From positions 1-38,390 of IMG/VR virus record IMGVR_UViG_3300050002_000026: a stretch of DNA of 38,390 nt; one strand, written 5' to 3'. The first letter of the stretch is position 1. Each line of letters starts with the position of its first letter. This stretch comes from a virus. Under the pieces are notes generated by a model that worked only from the letters and a program-made list of their open reading frames with translations, made no database searches and was not told the DNA's origin. Below, piece after piece: positions 13,060-20,795 of this stretch. Position numbers and translations under genes: made by a program.

Positions 13060-13082
13060 GTGTAAACTAATATATAGTTACC
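13060..13082 (-). repeat. Right terminal inverted repeat of the transposon
   Basis: Exact reverse complement of 8769-8791. The adjacent outer bases 13083-13090 (ttaaacaa) match the left flank ttaaacat at seven of eight positions, and they include the hub stop codon. Confidence 0.8.
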
Positions 13083-14237
13083 TTAAACAAATATATTTTC
13101 TGGAATTTGAGAAGTATATGTTTCGGGCAATACCAACATAAATTCTGTAGTTGAGCTCTCATTGTTCCCTTTAAAATTAATATCTTTTATTATAAATTTT
13201 GTGCGGTTAAATAAAAATATACGAGGATTGATAACATCAACTATATCACCCGGGTTTAAATCTAACACAGAATTAACGCTAATTTTTAAAGAGATATTTT
13301 TTAATTCAGAAGCAAGCTCGTTGTCAGCTGCTCTTGTTACATCTGTATCTTCACCACTGCTTAATGTTTTTATCTTAGGTCTAAATTGTGATATAACCGG
13401 GTTTCTGGCAGTAGAAACAGTAGAAACCCCTTCGTTTTCTTCACTCGGCTGTCTTAATATAGAAATATCACTGTGCATACCCTGCCCAGCAAAAACTAAC
13501 CGCATTGTTAAAGTATTCTGTTCATTAAAGCCATAACGTATATTTGACAAATCCGGTCTTAATAAAATAACATCCCCCCTATTGTTATGCGATAAAACTA
13601 TATTTCGCTGGCTACATAACTTGGATATATAACTCTTAATACTCTCAGTTGGCTCTGCTACAGATTTTGGGTATATGATGTCCACTTCATTAACCCCCTG
13701 AATTACTTGTGATTGTTCAGTCACTAACTGGTTACCAAAACCCAAATCAATACCAGAAATATCCTCAACAAACGAATTAAGCGGTTCTAGAGCTGATGCT
13801 CTGGTCAAAGTCCTGGTTTGACTTGTACGTAAAACCTGTGTGTTCTGAATTACTAAACCTAAGCCAAAAATATTTAATAACCGTGTAACAATATCGCGTA
13901 ATGACCTGTTAATACTCTCTAATGGATAAGCATTAACAGGTATATTGCAATCTTCTAAAATCCCTGCTAACGAATAACCTGATAATTTAACCAAACTAGG
14001 TAATGGCCCACTTACAAATTCTGTATTAATCACAGTACCCGTAAATATTAAAATATCATTATCGTCAAATATCTCTATAGTTTGATATTGTCCTGGTCTA
14101 AATATATCCCTATGCTCTGGATTATCTGGGTTAAATCGGGCATTAAAACTAAATGTACTCGCAACACTATCAAACTTTCTCTGAATATTTACATCATTAA
14201 AGAAAACAAAAAAATTGCCGTTTATTTTAAGTTTCAT
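13083..14237 (-). CDS. Baseplate hub protein (Mu gp44 / P2 gpD-like)
   Basis: This 384-residue protein builds the tail hub that connects the tube to the spike. It starts with a beta-rich domain (MKLKINGNFF, FRPGQYQTIEIFDDNDILIF, then TGTVINTE) and KLSGYSLAGILEDCNIP, typical of gp44/gp27-like hubs. A mid-region SIKSYISKLCSQRNIVLSHN followed by RGDVILLRPD and a C-terminal LKISVNSVLDLNPGDIVDVI are also family-like. It follows the gp43-like gene by 10 bases. The IS1595 transposon begins directly at its stop codon. In Mu-type clusters the spike gene would follow here, but it lies at 7057. Confidence 0.75.
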   Translation of the reverse strand: MKLKINGNFFVFFNDVNIQRKFDSVASTFSFNARFNPDNPEHRDIFRPGQYQTIEIFDDNDILIFTGTVINTEFVSGPLPSLVKLSGYSLAGILEDCNIPVNAYPLESINRSLRDIVTRLLNIFGLGLVIQNTQVLRTSQTRTLTRASALEPLNSFVEDISGIDLGFGNQLVTEQSQVIQGVNEVDIIYPKSVAEPTESIKSYISKLCSQRNIVLSHNNRGDVILLRPDLSNIRYGFNEQNTLTMRLVFAGQGMHSDISILRQPSEENEGVSTVSTARNPVISQFRPKIKTLSSGEDTDVTRAADNELASELKNISLKISVNSVLDLNPGDIVDVINPRIFLFNRTKFIIKDINFKGNNESSTTEFMLVLPETYTSQIPENIFV

Positions 14238-14247
14238 GTATCCGGGT

Positions 14248-15465
14248 TTATATTACATATCTTATTTCTGTATCCTTTGGAATAACAAACAATCTATTTA
14301 ATTTGATATTATTTAATTGTCTAAAACGTTCTATATTTTCGTCTAATTGATCTAAGGTATCAAATCTATGTGCTAATACAAATAGATTTTGTTCCTTTTC
14401 AGTAAAATGAACTCTTTCCTGTCTCGCTTCAAATGCAAAAATAAATAATTGATCAACTGTAAATGTTATAATTTCTTGTAACCTGAATTGAACATCACCA
14501 TCAGGGGTATATGTATTGTTTACATCAAAAATACTAACTTGATTATTATCCAGAATATTCAAATAATCATTATATAAATCTATTAATTCAGTAACCACTT
14601 CCTGAACTTCAGAACGGACTTCATAATCTGAATCCCGGGGATTAACAGAAGATACCGCATATGAACTCAATACGGTAGCCCCTATTGTCTCAAAAAACAA
14701 TTTATCTGATACAGTATTAAAAACCCTGTTAAGTCCGTTATACACGTCAAAATAAGCCCTTAACTTTGTCCTTACCGGCCTGTTATATGTCGAAGGTAAA
14801 TCTATTACCCTTTGTATCGATTGAATAGCATTACTGGCATTTGATAATAAATTCCTGTTTGCACTCCTGGCATTACTGATCTCATTTTGAAATTCAGAAT
14901 TAGTCTCACTGTCCTGTAGGGGCTCTAATATAGAAACCATTAAATTTAATGAATCACTATTTTTTACAATATCCTGTGACTCCAAAGAAGAAGATGTCGC
15001 ATATGTTATTGCTGATTCCTCTAAAACATCATCCTTTATTCCAGAAACCTGATCAACAATTGAAACATTTGTTTGTGGAAAATCTTCACGTATCGTTTCC
15101 CAAAAATCAACATTTATTTCGGTAATGTTATAATCTGTATCATTTCTTGACATACTTAAGGGCTGCCCAAATATTTCACCATAAAAAGGGTGTGTTACCG
15201 TCCACGCCCTTGGGTCTGCTGCTGATACCTGGAATCTTTCCGAATCCGTAATATTATCCTCACCTTCAAACCAAAACGTCAACGGATATTTTCTGCTCTT
15301 AGCCTCACGTCTTTCTATAAACGAACCCGGAACATTTATAAAATCAAATATTGCAGTTTTATACTCCTGTTCTGTCTGTGAATTTTTCCATAAAGGGGTA
15401 AATACCTCCCCATCTCCTGTTACTATAGTAAACTGTATATTCTCTAATCTATCTTGCCAAATCAT
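14248..15465 (-). CDS. Tail/DNA circularization protein (Mu gp43-like)
   Basis: The protein has 405 residues. The N-terminal 130 residues fit the DNA circularization N-domain of Mu gp43-like tail proteins: MIWQDRLENIQFTIVTGDGE, then FDFINVPGSFIERREAKSRK, YPLTFWFEGED and a HPFYGEIFGQP segment. The C-terminal two thirds are helical without a clear motif. In Mu-like phages this protein is a baseplate component between the tape measure region and the hub. It overlaps the gene upstream by four bases and precedes the hub, which supports the role. Confidence 0.72.
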   Translation of the reverse strand: MIWQDRLENIQFTIVTGDGEVFTPLWKNSQTEQEYKTAIFDFINVPGSFIERREAKSRKYPLTFWFEGEDNITDSERFQVSAADPRAWTVTHPFYGEIFGQPLSMSRNDTDYNITEINVDFWETIREDFPQTNVSIVDQVSGIKDDVLEESAITYATSSSLESQDIVKNSDSLNLMVSILEPLQDSETNSEFQNEISNARSANRNLLSNASNAIQSIQRVIDLPSTYNRPVRTKLRAYFDVYNGLNRVFNTVSDKLFFETIGATVLSSYAVSSVNPRDSDYEVRSEVQEVVTELIDLYNDYLNILDNNQVSIFDVNNTYTPDGDVQFRLQEIITFTVDQLFIFAFEARQERVHFTEKEQNLFVLAHRFDTLDQLDENIERFRQLNNIKLNRLFVIPKDTEIRYVI

Positions 15466-16124
15466 TTTAGTAATCTATTAAATTGCTGTTCTGCTCTTTC
15501 TATATAAAAATTATCCATTTTTCTGGATGCTACCAAAGACGAAGGTCTAAGAAATGGACGTTTTCTTAATCTGGTCACGTTACTCTTTCGATGCGTATAT
15601 ACAGGTGTGAATTGACCATTTTCTACATTAAAAACAGTTGCTTTAGATTTTCCGCCACCTTTTTTTATTGTTATATATTTAGCTTTTTTCTTTCGTGAAC
15701 CTAAACGTTGGATTTCTATATTATTAAAATGGTGTTTTTTCCGAACCTTCCTCAAATGACTGTTACCAATCCTTGCTAAATAATGAGGTACTAATTTACG
15801 TCCCTCTATACTGCCACCGGTCTCCTGTGTTTCTAATCCTTTTGTCAACTTATCCGCACCAGATTTTCTTACTATCCCTGTTTGTGATTCCATAGCTTGT
15901 ATATGAAACCCAGTTGCCTGATTGACCCCCGTGAATACGCTAAATAATTTTTTTTGCCTTATTGTAAATTTTAGTCCTGCTGCCTTTGGTACCAACTCTT
16001 TTGTTTTAAAAGCAGCATCGTTTAATGTTCCCCTGACTGCAACTGGAAAAGCTGATCTATGCAACTTTTCCAGTTTTGCCGTTAACACTATTGCTTTATC
16101 TGTATTTACATCAAAAACCCCCAT
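15462..16124 (-). CDS. Basic minor tail protein (gpZ-like)
   Basis: The protein has 220 residues from the ATG at 16124, which overlaps the preceding stop by one base; an ATG at 16139 would add five residues. It is strongly basic in its second half (RIGNSHLRKVRKKHHF, RLGSRKKKAKYITIKKGGGK). The N-terminal part (AFPVAVRGTLNDAAFKTKEL, then VPKAAGLKFTIRQKK) resembles phage minor tail protein Z or tail completion proteins, which open with a similar helical element. Its place inside the baseplate and fibre group supports a tail role. The family assignment is tentative. Confidence 0.5.
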   Translation of the reverse strand: MGVFDVNTDKAIVLTAKLEKLHRSAFPVAVRGTLNDAAFKTKELVPKAAGLKFTIRQKKLFSVFTGVNQATGFHIQAMESQTGIVRKSGADKLTKGLETQETGGSIEGRKLVPHYLARIGNSHLRKVRKKHHFNNIEIQRLGSRKKKAKYITIKKGGGKSKATVFNVENGQFTPVYTHRKSNVTRLRKRPFLRPSSLVASRKMDNFYIERAEQQFNRLLK

Positions 16125-17287
16125 TAAATTATAAACCAACGCTTTGCAATACTACCTGTTGTAAAATACAAAACACTATTATGAATAAATAACATCCCTA
16201 AATTTGCTACTATTGCATCTACACTTACCTGTACCCCAGTTGTAGCAGATGAGGTAATAATTTGATTATTTGTCAAGGTATATAATAACCCGTTGAATAT
16301 CGCCCCATTAGTAGTCTTATTATAATTAGCAAAAGTAATTGAGCTTAAAAACGTTAATGTCCCTGCTGTTGCATCATAAGTAAGCCTTGTGAATTCTGAA
16401 GCTGTATTTGATGCCCCTAATGAATTAGAAGCGTATAGGGTTAAATTATCAAGGTAAAAAACAGGATTGCTTAATATACCTGCTCCTGTAGGCGGAGTTA
16501 CCCCTGAAACAGATACAGCTCTGGATATAGATAGGTCACTTAATGCAAAATCAAAGAATGAATATTCAGGGGAACTCGTATCATAAACAATACATAGAAC
16601 ACGCCCGTTTGTTATAAACATGTTGATCATGTCAAGATTAACATTAGATTCCGCAACCCTGATTGTTTGAATCAGATTAGCTGATGAAGGACTATCATTC
16701 AATAGTGCCCCAAATGAATTATAACGGATAATACTAGTGTCATTATATGAAATTGGGTCTGAAAAACTAGGGAAAATAGTTGTTTCAGTTGTTCCTGATA
16801 AGCCGTTTAAATTGATAGCTGTTACACCTCCACTAGACAATACTATCATAACAGTATCCGCAGTGGAAAAACCAGATGAAGTAAAACTAAACTGATCGTT
16901 TCCGGAACCTTCAAATGTATATGTTACACCCTGATCAAAATCATTTGCTGCTCTGGCAAATAAAATATAGTTTTCTGGTAAATTATCTATATCCAGAGGG
17001 ATTTCCCAAGTAGTACCACTTAAATTTAGCGGCTGTCTAATATCGTTTAAAACGTTTGGCAGCCTTTGTAAAGCATCAACCAATTGATATTGTGTAGCAT
17101 CATTATCTTGCGTATTGGTAGGTGTTATTCCTGCCAATGTCAATAAACGATAAAGATTGGACAAAATATCCCCGTATATCTCTTCTATTACTGGCGTACC
17201 GTTTACTATGTCAGTTTCATTAACTATACCCCCTAGAGGTAAATTCACAGTATTTTGTGGTACTACTAAATTACTTATTGTTCTCAT
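16124..17287 (-). CDS. Tail fibre or receptor-binding protein 2
   Basis: The protein has 387 residues. The first 85 residues share a layout with the gene upstream: GTPVIEEIYGDILSNLYRLL, GITPTNTQDNDATQYQLVDA and LQRLP. These equal GTPVDERVYGDI, GIPYNNIPDN and YQLAEGISALP in the other, which marks a common virion-attachment domain. The remaining 300 residues are beta-rich with Ser/Thr/Asn-rich segments, possibly a propeller or a prism tip. It lies in the baseplate fibre slot. The diverged tips suggest that the two proteins bind different surface ligands, which is inference. Confidence 0.6.
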   Translation of the reverse strand: MRTISNLVVPQNTVNLPLGGIVNETDIVNGTPVIEEIYGDILSNLYRLLTLAGITPTNTQDNDATQYQLVDALQRLPNVLNDIRQPLNLSGTTWEIPLDIDNLPENYILFARAANDFDQGVTYTFEGSGNDQFSFTSSGFSTADTVMIVLSSGGVTAINLNGLSGTTETTIFPSFSDPISYNDTSIIRYNSFGALLNDSPSSANLIQTIRVAESNVNLDMINMFITNGRVLCIVYDTSSPEYSFFDFALSDLSISRAVSVSGVTPPTGAGILSNPVFYLDNLTLYASNSLGASNTASEFTRLTYDATAGTLTFLSSITFANYNKTTNGAIFNGLLYTLTNNQIITSSATTGVQVSVDAIVANLGMLFIHNSVLYFTTGSIAKRWFII

Positions 17288-17298
17288 TCTATATAATA

Positions 17299-18357
17299 TT
17301 AATATTGTACTACTTCACAGTGAAATATAAGACTTTGAGCAGATGTCCCAATTTGATCTACGTTTATCAGAAATGTAGTTAAATCTTGTCTTATAAAAAC
17401 AGGAACTAAACTATCATTATCATTACCCTGATTTGCTGCACCGGGTGCTTGTATAAAAATTCTAACAAAATAATTAAGACTAGACATAATATTTGCCATA
17501 GTACAAGTTATCAGGGTTCCATTAACAGTAGAAGAAGCACTAGCAGCAGTAATATCACCCTCGGTTACTAACGGCCCTGTTACTGAATTGACATCTACAT
17601 CAACTATACGCCCAACATTTCTAACCGGGTTTGTCCCTAAACTTTCTACAATATTAAAATGCTCCGAAGGATATATCCCGTTTAATAATGAAGTGGCTAA
17701 AAAATTACCACTATCTACCCCATTTACTCTTCTGGTAAATACTGATAAATTACTAGACGGGGTTGTTCCTACATCAACAAGACTACCAGCATCTTCTTGT
17801 GGCTGGGTTGCTGCCTTCAAATATCCTAACCCATCTACAGAAGAGTCTAAGTTATTTGCAGTAAATACCCTTAACAATCTTACGTCACTAGCGAAGTTGA
17901 TTAAATATACAAATTCGTTTGCAAAAAATTCACCAGTAATGGTAAGGGCCTTAGTGTTATTGTCATTTCCCCTAATAGTCGCAAGGGATGCATTAAACCC
18001 TGTAGTAGTCCTACACAAAAACACTTCATTAGTATCTAATGACCCTATTTTAGTATCAACGCTTAATGTGGTGGAATTAAAAGGGCCTACAGTAAGAAGT
18101 TTATCATTTTTAGTTGGTAAAGCACTTATCCCCTCTGCCAACTGATACCCATTGCTGGTATTATCAGGAATATTGTTATAAGGTATCCCGAATCTTCTCA
18201 ACAAAAAAGCAAAGGTCTCATGTATATCACCATACACCCTTTCATCTACAGGTGTCCCAGTCCCATCCCCGGGGTTATCTTTAATTCTTCCATTCGGAAA
18301 TAACCCTGGACTAGAATTATCTATTCGATTTCCTAACGTTAATTTATCTCTTGCCAT
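17299..18357 (-). CDS. Tail fibre or receptor-binding protein 1
   Basis: The protein has 352 residues. The N-terminal domain (about 1-80) contains GNRIDNSSPGLFPNGRIKDN, GTPVDERVYGDIHETFAFLL and NTSNGYQLAEGISALP, shared with the next gene. The rest is beta-rich, rich in Asn, Thr and Ser, with SLDTNEVFLCRTTTGFNASL and a C-terminal FIQAPGAANQGNDNDSLVPV. It directly follows the gpI-like gene by two bases, the usual place for tail fibre genes in Mu/P2-type phages. No enzyme motif is seen. The tip is likely host-specific. Confidence 0.6.
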   Translation of the reverse strand: MARDKLTLGNRIDNSSPGLFPNGRIKDNPGDGTGTPVDERVYGDIHETFAFLLRRFGIPYNNIPDNTSNGYQLAEGISALPTKNDKLLTVGPFNSTTLSVDTKIGSLDTNEVFLCRTTTGFNASLATIRGNDNNTKALTITGEFFANEFVYLINFASDVRLLRVFTANNLDSSVDGLGYLKAATQPQEDAGSLVDVGTTPSSNLSVFTRRVNGVDSGNFLATSLLNGIYPSEHFNIVESLGTNPVRNVGRIVDVDVNSVTGPLVTEGDITAASASSTVNGTLITCTMANIMSSLNYFVRIFIQAPGAANQGNDNDSLVPVFIRQDLTTFLINVDQIGTSAQSLIFHCEVVQY

Positions 18358-18359
18358 AA

Positions 18360-19148
18360 CTATACAAAATTTATAAATGTAAATGCTGCCATCTGGGCAG
18401 GTTTTAATTTTAATACTAATTCCCTGAATTCAAAAATACGGCTTTCAGGAACATCCGCCGTTTCACCTAAAGTTTGTCCTCCTATAAAAAACGTAGCAAA
18501 CAACCTATCTTCGCCCCCAAGTGTATATACCTCATTTCGGTCTAATGAATTTGCAATAACTTCAAAGTTTAATGCCCCATGTTGTGAAGCTCCTGCATGT
18601 TGTGATGACCCTCCGTGTTGAAATTGTCCTGATACACCCGCAATAATATCGTCCGGTGTTCTATAGGGGATTGTATTTTCGTGAACAAAAACATTAAACC
18701 CCGCTGATTGTAACTGAAATTCGATAAAACCGGGGCTTTGTCGTGCCGGAGTATTTGCAGGAAAAGATAATTTTCTTAAAATAGATTGTCTACGCTGCTC
18801 TATAGTCAACGATTCATTTGTAATTAACCCTAATCTAAATTCCCATAACCCAGCATCAGCCTCTAAAAAATTATCATTGTCTGGAAACACACCATCAAGT
18901 TCTAACCGTGCATCTTCTATCAACCGAATAAAACTTCTGTTAATAGCCTTATGGAACAAATCAAAATTAGAATTATTTTTAAGCCACCATACCCGGCCAT
19001 TAGGATATAATTGTCTGGCCAATCCTGCGAATACATCCGTTAAATCCTCTTCATTATCAGCCGTTGGGAACCTATGAGGCGTGTTAAATCCGTGAGGTGT
19101 ATTATTACCGTGCGCAGTACTTCTCTCTGTAACTATATATGTTGACAT
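18360..19148 (-). CDS. Baseplate protein of the P2 gpI / Mu gp48 type
   Basis: The protein has 262 residues. The middle shows the gpI/DUF2313-type pattern: LTDVFAGLARQLYPNGRVWW, LFHKAINRSFIRLIEDARLE, then WEFRLGL, SLTIEQRRQSILRKLSFP and ARQSPGFIEFQLQSAGFNVF. The protein caps the baseplate edge and attaches the fibres. The N-terminus has a His/Thr-rich repeat (TERSTAHGNNTPHGFNTPHR) and the mid-C part has a similar one (GGSSQHAGASQHGAL), both unusual for the family. It overlaps the baseplate J gene by one base and is followed by fibre genes, as expected. Confidence 0.75.
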   Translation of the reverse strand: MSTYIVTERSTAHGNNTPHGFNTPHRFPTADNEEDLTDVFAGLARQLYPNGRVWWLKNNSNFDLFHKAINRSFIRLIEDARLELDGVFPDNDNFLEADAGLWEFRLGLITNESLTIEQRRQSILRKLSFPANTPARQSPGFIEFQLQSAGFNVFVHENTIPYRTPDDIIAGVSGQFQHGGSSQHAGASQHGALNFEVIANSLDRNEVYTLGGEDRLFATFFIGGQTLGETADVPESRIFEFRELVLKLKPAQMAAFTFINFV

Positions 19149-20323
19149 TAATTAAATGTTAGATTTCTTAGCCTTGGAATATTACCATTATCAAAAACTT
19201 CTTGTATAACACTCACATCATTTACTTCCATAGTTGCCTGTGAAAAAAAGTTACCATTTTCAAGGGTATTGATTATTATCGCTTGTAATTCAGCCAAAAA
19301 TAATATTTCATTTCTATTTCTTAATAAATCTGCTCCTGCTATAAATGGTCTTACGTTAAATAAAAATGAAACTATATTGTTTTCTATTGCGGTTCTAATC
19401 TCTGGCGTATCTGTATTCAAGCCATTAATATTAATATCAACAGTATTCAGGATTATTGGTAGTGTACTAACCGTTGCTTGTATTGGTCGCCTTCCCCTCT
19501 CATTAAGAGGTTTAGAAATATCCGGGTCAAACTCTATTACATCAGCCACATCTTGTAATAACTGTGCACTTGGAGTGCCAAATCCGTCCGTACTGTCTGA
19601 TACGTTAGCCTCAACAAATACATTTACCTGTCCTGCATTATTATCTGCAACATAAGGATAAACTATTCTTACACCCTGTGCATCAGCAGCCCATAATCTG
19701 TAATCTGTTCTAGACCCCCCTTGAGGCTCTAACTGAATGGCATTAAGTATTAATTGTCTATATAAATTAATGCTCTCCTCTGCCCTTGGTTCCTCGGTAA
19801 TAGAGGAAACAGTTACAATTTGTTCCACACCTATTACAGGCTCTGTAATTGTTAATTCATCCCCTATATTCAAATTGAAATTTGCACCTCCACCAGAAGA
19901 GCGAATTGTAATTAAATCATTGGTACCTGTCAGTGATACTGCAGTATCTGTGATATATGTTTGACCAGGGTTTAAAGCCGTATCATTTGATTTAAAACTT
20001 AGTCCTGATCTAATGACACTACCACTGACTCCATTTACCGAAACCACAAAAACACCAATTGTTGCCGGATTTCGATTTCTGTTTAAATGGATGTTTCCGA
20101 TTCTCTCTAACGTACCCCCATTTTCAAATGTATCAGCCGTATCAGGAAAAACATTATTTTGTATATCTCCTAAAAATAGATATAGTAATTTTAATTGAGC
20201 CGCTAAAACACCACTAATTGCATCAAAATTCTTTTTTAAATCGTCATCCGTTAAGTTTAATCGGGTTTTTAAATCACTAACAATATTATTTTGTAGCTCT
20301 ACCGTAGTTGGTATATTTCTCAT
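19148..20323 (-). CDS. Baseplate assembly protein J (Mu gp47 type)
   Basis: The protein has 391 residues. It fits baseplate J/gp47: the N-terminal MRNIPTTVELQNNIVSDLKT helix, a LERIGNIHLNRNRNPATIGV segment, beta-rich GSVIRSGLSFKSNDT, a central YRQLILNAIQLEPQGGSRTD and YRLWAADAQGVRIVYPY, and the C-terminal NIDINGLNTDTPEIRTAI helix region. The protein forms the wedge of the contractile baseplate. It overlaps both the gp46-like gene (four bases) and the gpI-like gene (one base), the standard gp46-gp47-gp48 order. Confidence 0.85.
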   Translation of the reverse strand: MRNIPTTVELQNNIVSDLKTRLNLTDDDLKKNFDAISGVLAAQLKLLYLFLGDIQNNVFPDTADTFENGGTLERIGNIHLNRNRNPATIGVFVVSVNGVSGSVIRSGLSFKSNDTALNPGQTYITDTAVSLTGTNDLITIRSSGGGANFNLNIGDELTITEPVIGVEQIVTVSSITEEPRAEESINLYRQLILNAIQLEPQGGSRTDYRLWAADAQGVRIVYPYVADNNAGQVNVFVEANVSDSTDGFGTPSAQLLQDVADVIEFDPDISKPLNERGRRPIQATVSTLPIILNTVDININGLNTDTPEIRTAIENNIVSFLFNVRPFIAGADLLRNRNEILFLAELQAIIINTLENGNFFSQATMEVNDVSVIQEVFDNGNIPRLRNLTFN

Positions 20324-20793
20324 ATTACTGACTGTGTTATTATTTCATTATTTGCGTTATCATACACCAATTGAAAAATTTGTGATTGTTGGTTTGTCCT
20401 ACGTGTAAATGTAATATCTATTTGAATACGATTCGTAGATATGATCACCACATCAACATCTATGTTGGCCAATTGGGATAGATAAGCTAAATCTTGTGTA
20501 ACTGCTGTTATAATCTGTAACCTGCCAACAGAATTTAAAACTGCATCGCGTAAAACTCTTTGAGTGTTCGAATTAAATTGTTTTGATGGGATGTTGCCCC
20601 AAAATAAATTATTGCCCCAATAATCAAATTTTTCTTCGGTAGCTATCGTTGATGAGGTATTAGCCTCTATATTTCCGCCGAACAAAGCCAAATAAGCCTG
20701 TTGATATAATGTCTCGACTAAAAACACATCCTGATTCACGATGGCCAGCTCCCCACCATTCCCACTCTCGAAAATATGTATATCCTTTGTCAT
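20320..20793 (-). CDS. Baseplate wedge protein (Mu gp46 / gp25-like)
   Basis: The protein has 157 residues. It contains NGGELAIVNQDVFLVETLYQ, a WGNNLFWGNIPSKQFNSNTQ segment (the YWGN pattern of Mu gp46-like wedge proteins), VLRDAVLNSVGRLQIITAVT, and a beta-rich C-terminus IDVDVVIISTNRIQIDITFT. Its size and place just before baseplate J match. The product would form the sheath-baseplate junction. Confidence comes equally from motif and order. Confidence 0.7.
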   Translation of the reverse strand: MTKDIHIFESGNGGELAIVNQDVFLVETLYQQAYLALFGGNIEANTSSTIATEEKFDYWGNNLFWGNIPSKQFNSNTQRVLRDAVLNSVGRLQIITAVTQDLAYLSQLANIDVDVVIISTNRIQIDITFTRRTNQQSQIFQLVYDNANNEIITQSVI

Positions 20794-20795
20794 AA

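Larger units (their letters stand above)
8769..13082. mobile_element. IS1595-family transposon with toxin-antitoxin-like cargo (about 4.3 kb)
   Basis: The boundaries are perfect 23-bp inverted repeats (8769-8791 and 13060-13082, starting GGTAACTATATATTAG). They are flanked by ttaaacat on the left (8761-8768) and ttaaacaa on the right (13083-13090), a 7/8 match fitting the 8-bp duplications known for IS1595. Inside are an intact IS1595-type transposase, a Panacea antitoxin gene with an overlapping membrane gene, small genes at 9007, 12496 and 12671, and several candidate small RNAs. It sits exactly at the stop codon of the tail hub gene, so it leaves that protein intact. The alternative is an invertible segment, because the ends are inverted. 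Confidence 0.7.

Noticed and set aside
13162-13536. Plus-strand frames inside tail genes (also near 17588, 19269, 21244, 21793 and 25272)
   Set aside because: They are antisense to well-supported structural genes and lack promoter or leader motifs.
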